Assembly: GCF_000092645.1 (NCBI RefSeq)
Contig: NC_014165.1
Location: 1,860,001 to 1,924,000, forward strand
Origin: Thermobispora bispora DSM 43833
GTDB taxonomy: Bacteria > Actinomycetota > Actinomycetes > Streptosporangiales > Streptosporangiaceae
Direction of reading: 5' to 3'
DNA length: 64,000 nucleotides
Each line of letters begins with the position of its first letter. The first letter of the stretch is position 1. A program made the translations under genes and the position numbers. Below the pieces are notes generated by a model that did not search any database, was not told the origin of the DNA, and was given only the letters and a program-made list of their open reading frames with translations. This document shows positions 42,349-51,230 of the stretch, in pieces.

Positions 42349-43241
42349 CCGGCGACCCTCCACAGGCACACGGCCGTCCGGTCGTCGTCGTACGTCCGGG
42401 CCCGGAAGCTGAGCTGCCAGAAGAACTCCGGCAGCGAGGGCGGCTCCGGGCGGCTCCACCAGGCGGCGAGCCGGGCGCCCACCTCGGGGACCTGCAGCGG
42501 CCTGGCGAGGCCGTCGGTGCAGAGCAGGAGCATGTCCCCCGGGTAGAGGTCGGCCGTGGCCACCTCCACGTGCTCGACGTCCCGGGGGAGGGCACGGGTC
42601 ACCGGGGTGGCGATCTCCTCGCCGGTCCCGGGGCCGTCGCCGCCGAAGCACGGGAACCACCGGCCCTTGTGCAGCAGCCATGCGGCGCAGTCGCCGACCC
42701 GGATGATGACGGCCCGATGCCCGGGCCGATCGGTCAGCTCCTCCACGATGGCGGTGAGGAAGGTCGTCGACAGGTCGTCCGGGGTGACCTCCGCCTCGTC
42801 ACCGGCCCGGGCCCGGAGGTCGTCGGCGATGTTCTCGATGAAGCAGCGCGCCGCGGTCTGCGGCTCGCCGTGGGCGAGGAAGTCCGGCAGGTTACCCGGG
42901 GCGACCGCGCAGGCGGTGGCCGCGCCGAGGTGGGAGCGCGGCTTGCTGCCGAGGCCGTCGGCCACACAGGCGAGGAGCCGCCCGTTCCCGTCGTGCCAGA
43001 GCGCCATGGCGTCCTGCCGTGGCGTGCCGTAGTAGCGGTGCGCGTCGCCCCGTACGGAGGCGGCGCGCACCACGAGGCCGGGGAGGGCGGCGCCGTCGAG
43101 CTCGGTGTCCGGCACGTGCTCCTGCACCTCCGGCAGGGCGCCGGGCTCCGAGCGCAGCCGCGGGGTGCGGCCGATGACGAGCGGCTCGGGAATGCCGGCC
43201 GCCTCCGCCCCGGCGGTGGCGATCTCCGTGACGTGGTTCAT
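42345..43241 (-). CDS. PP2C-type serine/threonine phosphatase
   Basis: A 298-residue PPM phosphatase. Metal/phosphate motifs VADGLGS, TTFLTAIV, RVGDCAAWLL, LLCTDGLARPL and DDDRTAVCLW are in order. An N-terminal extension of about 55 residues precedes the catalytic domain. It would remove phosphate added by the kinase encoded next in the operon. AGGAGA lies 9 nt before the ATG. The stop overlaps the kinase start (ATGA), implying coupled translation and balanced amounts. Confidence 0.87.
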   Translation of the reverse strand: MNHVTEIATAGAEAAGIPEPLVIGRTPRLRSEPGALPEVQEHVPDTELDGAALPGLVVRAASVRGDAHRYYGTPRQDAMALWHDGNGRLLACVADGLGSKPRSHLGAATACAVAPGNLPDFLAHGEPQTAARCFIENIADDLRARAGDEAEVTPDDLSTTFLTAIVEELTDRPGHRAVIIRVGDCAAWLLHKGRWFPCFGGDGPGTGEEIATPVTRALPRDVEHVEVATADLYPGDMLLLCTDGLARPLQVPEVGARLAAWWSRPEPPSLPEFFWQLSFRARTYDDDRTAVCLWRVAG

Positions 43242-43265
43242 GCGCGGGCTCTCCTACAGACCGGA

Positions 43266-43937
43266 TCACACGGGGTCGGCGGGCAGCGTGGTGTAGCCCT
43301 TCACCTGTTCGGGGATGACCAGGCGGGCGCCGCCCGCGGGGTCGGCCGACGAGGCGACGGCCGACTGGACCACGGAGTTGAGGAGCTGCTTTGCGAACTC
43401 CCGCAGCGCCTGCGCGGGCGAGATGTCGTCGTTGGCGATGAACGCCCGGAACGTGGCGACCTGCTGCAGGGTGGTGGCGTCCACGTCGCCGAAGCCGAAG
43501 GCGAGGATGGTGGGGTGCGGCGGGAAACCGGAGTCGGTGAGGCTCCGGTACTCCTGGTGCCACTCGTACGTGGGCTGTCCATCGGTGAGGAAGAACACGC
43601 AGGGCCGGTACGGCCGGTGCCCGGCCTGCTTGAGCGCCTGGACGTCCTGCTCGATGGTGCTCTTCAGCAGGGCGAAGGCGGCGCCGTAGTTCGTGCCGCC
43701 GCGCGGGGCGAGCTGCGGGATCGAGTGGACGTCGTTGAGGTCGGAGAGCGGGAGCAGCACCTCGGCGCGGTCGCTGAACCCGATGATGCCGAGCCGGGCC
43801 CGGTCGGCCACCACGGGGTTGCTGGCGATCTCCCGGTAGATCTCGGGCAGCTCCTGGTTGATCGCGTCGAGCGGCGGCCCTTCCATGGAGTACGACTCAT
43901 CGCAGACCAGGTAGAAGGGGAGAACCTGTTCGCTCAT
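43266..43937 (-). CDS. TerY-type von Willebrand factor A protein
   Basis: A 223-residue vWA protein with an intact MIDAS metal site: DxSxS at Asp13-Ser15-Ser17 (CDESYSM), Thr82 in GGTNYG and Asp119 in LTDGQPT. It has no signal peptide. TerY-like vWA proteins are scaffolds in tellurite-resistance-associated systems and occur with PP2C and kinase genes. GAGGAC lies before the ATG. It begins 8 nt after the OmpA-like gene ends, so it is in the same operon. Confidence 0.87.
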   Translation of the reverse strand: MSEQVLPFYLVCDESYSMEGPPLDAINQELPEIYREIASNPVVADRARLGIIGFSDRAEVLLPLSDLNDVHSIPQLAPRGGTNYGAAFALLKSTIEQDVQALKQAGHRPYRPCVFFLTDGQPTYEWHQEYRSLTDSGFPPHPTILAFGFGDVDATTLQQVATFRAFIANDDISPAQALREFAKQLLNSVVQSAVASSADPAGGARLVIPEQVKGYTTLPADPV

Positions 43938-43945
43938 CGGTGTCC

Positions 43946-44461
43946 TCAGCTTCCGGGGGTGGGTGAGCAGCCGACCGAGACGAAGTAGATCTCCATCGAG
44001 ATCGACCCGCGCGGTGCGGCGAGGTCGTGGAAGTTCCGGGTCGCGGCCGTGCCGAAGACGCGGGGGTACGCCCGGCGGGCCGCCGCGTTGACCCGTTTCG
44101 CGAGGTGGACGCCGTCCCCGGCGCCGCCGGCGGCGCCGAAGGTGAGCACCATGCCGGCCCGCCGACCGGTGAGCCGCTCCCGGTGGCCGCGGAGCTCCCG
44201 CCGCACCACCGCGAGCAGCTCCCCGTCCGAGGAGCCGGGGTCGACGCGGAACGCGAGCTTCAAGGGCCTCGCCTTCACCCCGGCGATCCGTGTCGCGCAG
44301 GGCGACGGCGAGGGGGTGGGCGACGCCGTTCCCCGGCCCGCCTCCGGGACGGGAGGCGGTGCCTGGGCGCCGAGCATGGTGACGGTCAGCCCCAGCAGGA
44401 GGTCGGCGAAGAGCCAGCCCGCGAGCAGCACGGGCGTGGACGGCCGGTCGCGGCCGGTCAC
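43946..44461 (-). CDS. single-pass OmpA/MotB-like protein
   Basis: A 171-residue protein with a short cytoplasmic N-terminus, one helix (PVLLAGWLFADLLLGLTVTMLGA), a Pro/Ser linker and a C-terminal alpha/beta domain. The pattern LTFGAAGG...GVHLAKRVNAAARR resembles the OmpA/MotB peptidoglycan-binding fold, though the canonical RA/D motif is weak. The GTG start overlaps the preceding stop (GTGA). It probably anchors the membrane complex to the cell wall. The pairing of a multi-helix coiled-coil protein with a MotB-like protein resembles ZorA/ZorB or MotA/MotB layouts (inference). Confidence 0.65.
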   Translation of the reverse strand: MTGRDRPSTPVLLAGWLFADLLLGLTVTMLGAQAPPPVPEAGRGTASPTPSPSPCATRIAGVKARPLKLAFRVDPGSSDGELLAVVRRELRGHRERLTGRRAGMVLTFGAAGGAGDGVHLAKRVNAAARRAYPRVFGTAATRNFHDLAAPRGSISMEIYFVSVGCSPTPGS

Positions 44462-46005
44462 GCGGCCCCTCCCGGTTCCGGGCCGCCCACTGGCCGGCCC
44501 TCGGCGCCTGATCCGCCGGCGGGAGCGCTCGGCCCGCCGGCCGTCCGGCCGCCTGGGGCGCCGGTCCTGGCACCGGTGGCGCCGGTGAACGCCGACGTGG
44601 CCTGCCGTACCGCGTCGTCGAGCCCGGCGACCGCGGCCCGCAGCGCGGCGAGCTCGGGGCGGGCGGCGTCGCGGACCGCGGTGGGGAGCTCCTGCAGGGT
44701 CCGCGCCAGGTCCGCCGGGAGCCGGTCCAGGGCGTCGCGCGTCTCCTGCAGCAGGTGCGCGGTACGGCCGGCCGCGTCCGAGACCAGCTCGATCCGCGCG
44801 GCGTGCGCGCTCGCCGTGTCGGCCCAGTCGCCGAGGGCCTGCCGGACCTCGGCGCCCGCGTTCTCCAGCGCGGTGGTGAAGGCGCCCGCGGCCTGGGTGA
44901 CGGCGTCGGCGAGCCGGTCCCCGCTCCGGGCGGCCACCGCCTCCACCCGGCTCACCGCCGAGCCGAGGCCTGCGGTGGCGCCGGCCAGCTCCCCGACCCG
45001 GGTGTCCAGGTGGGCGGCGGTGTCCGCGACCATCCGGCCGGCCGCGGCCGTGAACTCGTCCAGCGCCTGCCGTACGCCGTCGGTCGCGGTGGTGATCAGA
45101 CCGCCGACCCGGTCGCCGACGCGGTCCACCGCCGCGTCCGTCCGCCGGCCGACGGAGTCGACCGCGCCGGCGGCCCGCTCCACCGCCTCCAGCAGGTCCT
45201 TCGCCGCGTCGGTGACCGCGGTGAGGTGCGCGGTGAGCGCGGGGATCGAACCCCGCACGCCGTCGGCGGCGGCCACGAGCGCGTCCGTGGCCCGGCCGGT
45301 GGAGTCGAGCGCCTTCTCGAGCGTCGGCACCACCTTGGCGTGGACCCGGCCGATCGTCTGGCCGACCTTGCGGAGCTCCACGGCGCTCTTGCCCAGCTCC
45401 GCCTGGAAGCGGGCCGGAGAGGCGAGCCGCGCCTCGGCGAGCACCAGGGTCGCCGCGGTGAGCGCGGTGCGGAGCCGGGCCCGGAGGGCCTCGGTCCGCT
45501 CGCCCGACCGGCGCTCGGCCATCCGGCGCAGCAGGCGCTCGGCGAAGGTGACCGCGATGAGCAGGAAGATCGCGACCAGGGTGGCGAGGGCGACGCCGTC
45601 GAACCGCTGCCAGGCCGGCAGGAGGCCGTCGAATCCCTGCTGCCACAGCTCCAGGAACGGCCGGCGGGCGGCCTCGGCCCCCGCGATGGCGAGCAGCTCG
45701 CCGTAGGCCGTGGTCGCGTTCTTCAGCCCCAGCCAGGTGATCGAGATGGGGAGGAACACGAGCACGGGCTGGACCAGGCCCGCCGCGGTGAGCAGGGCGT
45801 GCCACCACCGGGCCGAGCCGGGGTGGTCCGGGCGGACCGTCTCCTCGGGCGGGAAGGCGGCGAAGAGGTCCACCTCGCACCACCGCTCCGCCAGGTCGGG
45901 GGAGAGCACGGCGTCCGCCACCTCGCGCAGCTGGGCCGCCCGGGCCGCCAGGGCCGGATGGGCGGCGAGCTCGCGCAGCTCGGCGGCCAGCTCCTGGTCC
46001 GTCAA
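44458..46005 (-). CDS. two-helix membrane protein with a long coiled-coil tail
   Basis: A 515-residue protein. The TTG start is preceded by AGGGGA. A cytoplasmic N-terminus (1-65) is followed by two helices (about 69-95 and 135-160) and a long Ala/Thr/Asp-rich heptad region (about 170-470) similar to methyl-accepting chemotaxis tails, then a Gly/Pro-rich end. No HAMP or signalling tip is seen. It is first in an operon of five overlapping genes (OmpA-like, vWA, PP2C, kinase). The long cytoplasmic tail could be the substrate or dock for the vWA/kinase pair. The family has not been identified. Confidence 0.65.
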   Translation of the reverse strand: MTDQELAAELRELAAHPALAARAAQLREVADAVLSPDLAERWCEVDLFAAFPPEETVRPDHPGSARWWHALLTAAGLVQPVLVFLPISITWLGLKNATTAYGELLAIAGAEAARRPFLELWQQGFDGLLPAWQRFDGVALATLVAIFLLIAVTFAERLLRRMAERRSGERTEALRARLRTALTAATLVLAEARLASPARFQAELGKSAVELRKVGQTIGRVHAKVVPTLEKALDSTGRATDALVAAADGVRGSIPALTAHLTAVTDAAKDLLEAVERAAGAVDSVGRRTDAAVDRVGDRVGGLITTATDGVRQALDEFTAAAGRMVADTAAHLDTRVGELAGATAGLGSAVSRVEAVAARSGDRLADAVTQAAGAFTTALENAGAEVRQALGDWADTASAHAARIELVSDAAGRTAHLLQETRDALDRLPADLARTLQELPTAVRDAARPELAALRAAVAGLDDAVRQATSAFTGATGARTGAPGGRTAGGPSAPAGGSGAEGRPVGGPEPGGAA

Positions 46006-46184
46006 TCCGATTCCCCTCGTCCTCGGTGGCGGTGGTCGTCGTGGATCGCCTCAGGGCCGGTGCCGGCCGGCGGCGCCCTCATGCCGCTCAGGCACAGGGA
46101 CCGGGCCCGGCGCCTTTCTCCGGCGGGCCGGGCCCGGTGTCGGCGCGCATGATCGCCGTTTCGCCGGTGGTCCGGCGTTGTCAT

Positions 46185-46240
46185 GGCGATCGATTCGATC
46201 GCCGGTTGTCGATGTTAATGATTGTGAATCGAAAACACAA
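46185..46240 (-). promoter_or_regulatory. promoter and 19-bp operator of the five-gene operon
   Basis: On the minus strand, -35 TTGTGT (46235-46240) and -10 TAACAT (46212-46217) are spaced 17 bp apart. Directly downstream, covering the expected start, is a perfect 19-bp palindrome GGCGATCGATTCGATCGCC (46185-46203). This is a textbook repressor layout. The GntR gene next door (46671-47033) is a candidate binder. Confidence 0.65.
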
Positions 46241-46670
46241 GAGCCTTGGTTGCAGGGCTTGTTGGTTGTACGACGGTGTCGCCCATGCCGGCACCGTCGC
46301 GAACGCCGTCGTGGCCGCGAACCTCGATGCCGTCGCGCTTCGGCGGCCGCCCGCCGAAGTGCTCGTTCTTTGCCATGGCGCCGGCCACGCCGCGGAGCGG
46401 CTGAGCTTTGCGGCCGAGGTCGGTGATCGAGTGGGCGCGAGCCTCGGCCCTTGGCGCACCGGAAGCGGCGGACTGTGCTCGGCAAGGGGGGCGTTCCGGC
46501 CCGCGCCGGGGGGTGGAGAACCGGGACGCGGCCGCTGCGAGAGGCCGCCAGAGGGGGGCACGCCACAGGCCCTCCAGGCCCGGCCCCGGCCGGTCCCGAC
46601 GGCCGTTACGGCATGGGCCGACCGCGGGGACGGCTCATCGAGCGGGTACGGCGGGCTCGGGCGGCCGCCC
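46241..46670. other. gap between the operon promoter and the GntR gene
   Basis: About 430 nt. Overlapping GC-rich frames exist on both strands, none with a known domain or convincing start. No terminator was clear. Confidence 0.4.
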
Positions 46671-47033
46671 TCAGCCGCCGCCGGTCTCCTCGGCGCGGGA
46701 GGACACGAACGCGCCCTGCCCGGGGAGCGTGTAGACGAGGCCCTCGTCGCTGAGCAGCCGGATCGCCCGGCGCACGTCCTCCGGGCCGAGGCCGTGCTCT
46801 CGCTGCAGGCTCTCCTCGGAGGGCAGCGGGCGGTCCGGCTCGATCCGCCCGCTCAGGATCTGCTCGCGCAGCACGGCCGCGAGCCTGCGGTGCGGGGCCT
46901 CGGCGCCCTGGCCGGTCGTCTCGTCCACGGTCGGACGCGTTCCCCGCCCGGCTCCGGTTAACCCGCCCTCGGCCCACAGCCGGGGCACCACCTGCCGCAC
47001 GCCCGCCCGCGCCGAGCCCCGGCTCACCACCAC
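46671..47033 (-). CDS. short GntR-family regulator
   Basis: A 120-residue protein whose C-terminal 70 residues form a GntR winged helix (HRRLAAVLREQILSGRIEPDRPLPSEESLQ..., LLSDEGLVYTLPGQGAFV). There is no ligand domain, as in YtrA-like short GntR proteins. The start is uncertain: GTG at 47033 gives 120 residues, while GTG at 46928 would give a compact 85-residue protein. It lies upstream of the five-gene operon on the same strand and divergent from the universal stress protein gene. Confidence 0.7.
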   Translation of the reverse strand: MVVSRGSARAGVRQVVPRLWAEGGLTGAGRGTRPTVDETTGQGAEAPHRRLAAVLREQILSGRIEPDRPLPSEESLQREHGLGPEDVRRAIRLLSDEGLVYTLPGQGAFVSSRAEETGGG

Positions 47034-47103
47034 GGGTCACAACAGCCCCGCGGGCGCGTGCTCCGCCGCCGATGGCCGGGTTCGCGCGCCACGGCCGCGG
47101 GCG

Positions 47104-47129
47104 GAAGGTCCCGGCCGGGTAGGACCTTC
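47104..47129. promoter_or_regulatory. GAAGGTCC-N10-GGACCTTC operator, copy 1
   Basis: Perfect 8-bp arms 10 bp apart, between the GntR and universal-stress-protein genes. The identical arrangement recurs at 51342-51367. Each arm resembles half of a DosR/DevR site (GGGACYTT type). Confidence 0.7.
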
Positions 47130-47210
47130 GGCGCTGCCGCGCTCCGCGCGGTACAGGTGAGATAGGAGAAGCGCCAGTGATACGGAGCCCACGGGGGATC
47201 GGAGGTGGCC

Positions 47211-48074
47211 ATGATTCTGGTCGGGGTGGACGGTTCGCGGGCCGGTCTCGAGGCCGCCGCGTGGGCGGCCAAGGAGGCCGTGCTGCACCGCGTGCCGTTG
47301 CGGGTGGTCAACGCCGTCCCGAAGTGGGTCTGCTCGCCGACGCTGTCCGGCCGGTACGCGGCCATCGCGGCCTGGATGCGCGAGGGCGCGGACATGGTGC
47401 TCGCCGCCGCGGCCGACCGGGCCCGCAGCGAGGCCCCGGAGGTGGAGGTCAGCACCTCGATCCTCCCCGGCGACCCCCGGACCGCGCTGATCGAGGCGGC
47501 CAAGGGCGCCCGCATGCTGGTGGTCGGCAACCACGGGCTGGGCGGCTTCCGCGGGCTGCTCGTCGGCTCGGTGGCCCACGCCGTGGCCGGCCACGCCCCG
47601 TGCGACGTGGTCGTGGTGCGGGAGGCCCCGCGGCAGGTGCACGGGGAGGTGGTCGTGGGCGTGGACGGCTCCGAGCAGGGCGGGGCCGCGCTCGACTTCG
47701 CCTTCGCCGAGGCGGCCTTGCGGGGCGCGCGGGTGCGCGCGGTGCACGCGTGGACCGCGATCGACGGGAGCGGCGGCCTGCTGCCGGAACCGGACGGCGA
47801 CGGCTCGGGCGGGGATCCGGGGGAGATCGGCCTGGTCAAGCAGGCGATCGCCGAGCGGCGGCGGCGCCACCCGGACGTGGAGGTCGTCGAGGAGATCGTG
47901 CAGGGCCACCCGGTCGCGGTGCTGCGCCAGGAGTCCGCCACCGCGGACCTGCTCGTCGTGGGCTCCCGGGGGCGCGGCGGGTTCGCCGGGCTGGTCCTCG
48001 GCTCGGTCAGCCAGGGGATGCTCCACCAGGCGGCCTGCCCGCTCGCCGTGATCCGCACGCCGCAGCGCGCCTGA
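47211..48074 (+). CDS. tandem-domain universal stress protein
   Basis: A 287-residue protein with two USP domains (about 1-135 and 143-285). Each begins with the ILVGVDGS / VVVGVDGS strand and ends with the ATP-binding G-rich loop (VVGNHGLGGFRGLLVGSVAHAV and VVGSRGRGGFAGLVLGSVSQGM). ATP-binding USPs of this layout belong to the DosR hypoxia regulon in mycobacteria. ATG at 47211 has GGAGG 5 nt upstream. The DosR-like operator lies 80 nt upstream. It starts the hypoxia-like cluster. Confidence 0.93.
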   Translation: MILVGVDGSRAGLEAAAWAAKEAVLHRVPLRVVNAVPKWVCSPTLSGRYAAIAAWMREGADMVLAAAADRARSEAPEVEVSTSILPGDPRTALIEAAKGARMLVVGNHGLGGFRGLLVGSVAHAVAGHAPCDVVVVREAPRQVHGEVVVGVDGSEQGGAALDFAFAEAALRGARVRAVHAWTAIDGSGGLLPEPDGDGSGGDPGEIGLVKQAIAERRRRHPDVEVVEEIVQGHPVAVLRQESATADLLVVGSRGRGGFAGLVLGSVSQGMLHQAACPLAVIRTPQRA

Positions 48075-48163
48075 CGCCCGGAATCCGGCCGGTGGCGGCG
48101 AATCGGGTGTGATGCCCGCAATGCGCTTGGCGAGGAGCGCCTGATCACGGATGGTGGCCGAGT

Positions 48164-50467
48164 ATGGAAGTTATGAAACGGTATGCGTTCCTCGCGGCCG
48201 CGGTCGGTGCGCTGGTCATCGGGGGAGCACTGCACCTCATCGGCGCCGGCGCCGCCGGCGACATCGCCTGGGCCGCCGGGACCGCCGTGGCGCTGGTGCC
48301 CGCGGTGTGGTGGGTCGTCTCCGACCTCCGCGCCGGCCGGTTGGGCGTCGACGCGATCGCGGTCTTAGCCCTCGGCGGCGCCCTGGCCGTACGCGAGTAC
48401 TTCGCCGGGGCGGTCATCGGCCTCATGCTGGCGAGCGGCCGGCTGCTGGAGGACTTCGCGTTACGCCGGGCGCGCCGCGACCTGACCGGGCTGTACGAGC
48501 GGGCGCCCCGGTTCGCCTGGCGCTACGAGGACGGCGCCCCCCACCGGGTGCCGGTGGACGAGGTACGGCGGGGCGACCGCCTGGCCGTGCCGAGCGGGGA
48601 GATCGTCCCGGTGGACGGGACCGTGCTCTCCGGGACGGCGCTCCTCGACGAGTCCGCGCTGACCGGTGAGGCGCTGCCCGTCGAGTACGGCGCGGGGGAC
48701 GCCATCGCCAGCGGTGTGGTCAACGCCGGGCAGGCGTTCGACATGCGGGCCACGGCGACCGCCGCGGAGAGCACCTACACCGGCGTGGTCCGCCTCGCCC
48801 AGGAGATCGAGGCGGGCAGCGCGCCGATGGCCCGGGTCGCCGACCGGTTCGCCGCGTGGTTCCTGCCGCTCACCCTGTTGCTCGCCGGGGGCGCGTGGCT
48901 GATCTCCGGTGAGGCGGTGCGCGCGGTGGCCGTGCTCGTCGTGGCCACCCCGTGCCCGCTGCTGCTCGCCGTGCCCGCCGCGATCGCCTCCGGCCTGTCG
49001 CGCACCGCCCGGTACGGCGTGATCGTGAAGGGTGGGGGCGCGCTGGAGACGCTGGGCAAGGCCCGCACCATCGTGCTCGACAAGACCGGAACGCTCACCG
49101 TCGGCCACCCGCGGGTGGAGGACGTCGTGGCCGCCCCCGGCTGGGACGGCACCGAGGTGCTGCGGCTGGCCGCCGCGGTCGATCAGCTCTCCTCCCACGT
49201 GGTGGCGGCCGCCGTGGTCCGGGCCGCCCGGGAGCGCGGGCTCACCCTGCCGCAGCCGGAGCAGCCCAAGGAGGACCCGGGCAGCGGGATGGAGGCGCTC
49301 GTCGGCGGGCGCCGCGTGTACGTGGGGAAGGCACGGGCCGCCGGGGCGTCCCAGTGGGAGGCGGCGCAGCGCGCCCGGGCGGCGCTCGACGGCGCGATGA
49401 CCGTGTGGGTGACCGTCGACGGCGAGACCGCCGGGGTGATCATGCTCCGGGACGCGGTGCGCGGGGACGCGGGGCGGACCCTGCGCCGGCTGCGCAGCGC
49501 CGGCATCGACCGGGTGGTGATGCTCACCGGCGACCGCGCCGAGGTCGCCGAGGCGATCGCCACCGTGCTCGGCATCGACAACGTGCTCGCCGAGCAGTCG
49601 CCGGAGGGCAAGGTGGCCGGCGTCCGCGAGGAGGCGAAGCGCGCCACCACGGTCATGGTCGGGGACGGCATCAACGACGCGCCGGCGCTCGCCGCCGCGG
49701 ACGTGGGCGTCGCCATGGGCGCGCGGGGCGCGGCGGTCTCCGCGCAGGCCGCGGACGTGGTGCTCACCACGGAGCGGCTCGACCGGCTCGCCGACGCGAT
49801 GGACGTGGCGCGCCGGACCCGGCGCATCGCCGTGCAGAGCGCGGGCGTCGGCATCGGGCTGTCCCTGCTCGCGATGATGGTGGCCTCCGTGGGGCTGCTG
49901 CCGCCCGCCGCGGGCGCGCTGGTGCAGGAGGCGATCGACGTCGCCGTGATCCTCAACGCGCTCCGCGCGCTCGGCCCGGCCCGCGGGACCGGGATCCGGG
50001 TGGACGAGCCGACCCACGAGCTCTTGCGCCATTTCGAGCGCGAGCACGTGGAGCTGCGGCCGCCCCTGGAGCTGATCCGCGAGGTGGCCGACCGGATCGG
50101 CGACGTGCCGCCCGAGGAGACCCGTGCCGGGCTGGAGCGCGTCCTGCGGTTCCTCAACGAGGAGCTGCTGCCGCACGAGCGCGCCGAGGAGCACCGGCTC
50201 TACCCGGCGCTGGCCCGGCTGCTCGGCGCGCCGGAGGCGACGGCCACGATGAGCCGGGCGCACGCGGAGATCACCCGGCTCGCCCGCCGGATCGGCAGGC
50301 ACCTGGAGCTCGCCGGGGGCACCGGGCCGGGGCCGGAGCAGCTGGACGACCTGCGCGCCTCCCTCTACGGGCTGTACGCGGTGCTCACGCTCCACTTCGC
50401 CCAGGAAGAGGAGGCCTACTTCTCGCTCACCACGGGCGAGCCCGCACCGGAGGAGCCGGCCCGCTGA
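48164..50467 (+). CDS. heavy-metal P-type ATPase fused to a hemerythrin domain
   Basis: A 767-residue protein. Residues 1-610 form a P1B-type ATPase: TPCPLLLA metal-site helix, DKTGTLTV phosphorylation site near 306, MLTGDRAEVA and VGDGINDAPALAAADVG. No N-terminal metal-binding domain is seen, and the usual HP dipeptide reads HV in SSHVVAAAV. Residues about 620-755 form a hemerythrin-like bundle with THELLRHFEREHVE, LLPHERAEEHRLYP, SRAHAEI and LHFAQEEEAYF supplying the di-iron ligands. An O2- or iron-sensing domain on a metal pump fits the hypoxia cluster. ATG at 48164 or 48173; neither has a strong ribosome site. The metal is unknown. Confidence 0.88.
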   Translation: MEVMKRYAFLAAAVGALVIGGALHLIGAGAAGDIAWAAGTAVALVPAVWWVVSDLRAGRLGVDAIAVLALGGALAVREYFAGAVIGLMLASGRLLEDFALRRARRDLTGLYERAPRFAWRYEDGAPHRVPVDEVRRGDRLAVPSGEIVPVDGTVLSGTALLDESALTGEALPVEYGAGDAIASGVVNAGQAFDMRATATAAESTYTGVVRLAQEIEAGSAPMARVADRFAAWFLPLTLLLAGGAWLISGEAVRAVAVLVVATPCPLLLAVPAAIASGLSRTARYGVIVKGGGALETLGKARTIVLDKTGTLTVGHPRVEDVVAAPGWDGTEVLRLAAAVDQLSSHVVAAAVVRAARERGLTLPQPEQPKEDPGSGMEALVGGRRVYVGKARAAGASQWEAAQRARAALDGAMTVWVTVDGETAGVIMLRDAVRGDAGRTLRRLRSAGIDRVVMLTGDRAEVAEAIATVLGIDNVLAEQSPEGKVAGVREEAKRATTVMVGDGINDAPALAAADVGVAMGARGAAVSAQAADVVLTTERLDRLADAMDVARRTRRIAVQSAGVGIGLSLLAMMVASVGLLPPAAGALVQEAIDVAVILNALRALGPARGTGIRVDEPTHELLRHFEREHVELRPPLELIREVADRIGDVPPEETRAGLERVLRFLNEELLPHERAEEHRLYPALARLLGAPEATATMSRAHAEITRLARRIGRHLELAGGTGPGPEQLDDLRASLYGLYAVLTLHFAQEEEAYFSLTTGEPAPEEPAR

Positions 50468-50525
50468 CCCGCGCCGGGGCCGCCCGGCCTTGGGGAGCGC
50501 CCCCGCGGCGCAGCGGACCCGGCGG

Positions 50526-51230
50526 TCACTTGCCCAGGACCCGGGACCGGGTGTCGTCCCGCTCCCACTCGATCTCGTCGACCACGCCGAGCACACCGTT
50601 GATCCGCTCGGCCATCCGCACGAGGATCTTGGCGTCGCTGCGGTTCTCGACCTGGCCGCTCAGCGTCACCACGCCCTCGCGGACGGAAGCCTTGAGCCGG
50701 GAGGTGTCCGTCCACAGCGCGCCGTTGATGATGTCGCGGCGGACCTCGTCGAGGATGTCCTCATCGGACCGGACGAACACCTTCAGCAGGTCGTGGCGGC
50801 TCACGATCCCGACCAGCCGGCCCTCGTCGTCCACGACCGGCAGCCGCTTGACCCCGTGCTTGCTCATCAGCCGGGCCGCGCTCACCACGCTCTTGTACGG
50901 GGTGATCGTGATCGGCGGGGCGGTCATGAGCTGCGCCGCCGTCAAGGCGCGCGCCTTCTCCTCCACGTCGCCCCCGGGCCGGCCGAGCCGCTCCCGCAGC
51001 CGGGCGCTCAGCGGGAGCTTGTAGCCCTCCCGGTAGTACTGCTCCCGCAGCTCCTCCTTGCGCAGCAGGTCCGCCTCGGAGACCACCCCGATGACGTGGC
51101 CCTCGCCGTCCACGACCGGCGCCGCGCTCACGTTGTGGGTGATCAGCACCTCGGCGATGTCCCGGAACGGGGTGCTCCCGTTGACCGAGGCGACCTGGGT
51201 GGTCATCACGTCCCGCACCTTCTTGTGCAT
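50526..51230 (-). CDS. CBS-pair and BON-domain protein
   Basis: A 234-residue protein: two CBS motifs (about 5-65 and 85-150, ending GVVSEADLLRKEE and GIVSRHDLLKVFV) and a C-terminal BON domain (about 158-225, with VREGVVTLSGQVENRSD). CBS binds adenosyl ligands; BON binds phospholipid or membrane proteins. GAAGGGAG lies 7 nt before the ATG. It is divergent from a second CBS-BON gene across the shared GAAGGTCC/GGACCTTC operator. Confidence 0.9.
   Translation of the reverse strand: MHKKVRDVMTTQVASVNGSTPFRDIAEVLITHNVSAAPVVDGEGHVIGVVSEADLLRKEELREQYYREGYKLPLSARLRERLGRPGGDVEEKARALTAAQLMTAPPITITPYKSVVSAARLMSKHGVKRLPVVDDEGRLVGIVSRHDLLKVFVRSDEDILDEVRRDIINGALWTDTSRLKASVREGVVTLSGQVENRSDAKILVRMAERINGVLGVVDEIEWERDDTRSRVLGK

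Noticed and set aside
41149-46005. A complete Zorya or tellurite-resistance (Ter) operon
   Set aside because: No ZorC/ZorD/ZorE, helicase, TerD or TerC genes are present; only partial architectural similarity.
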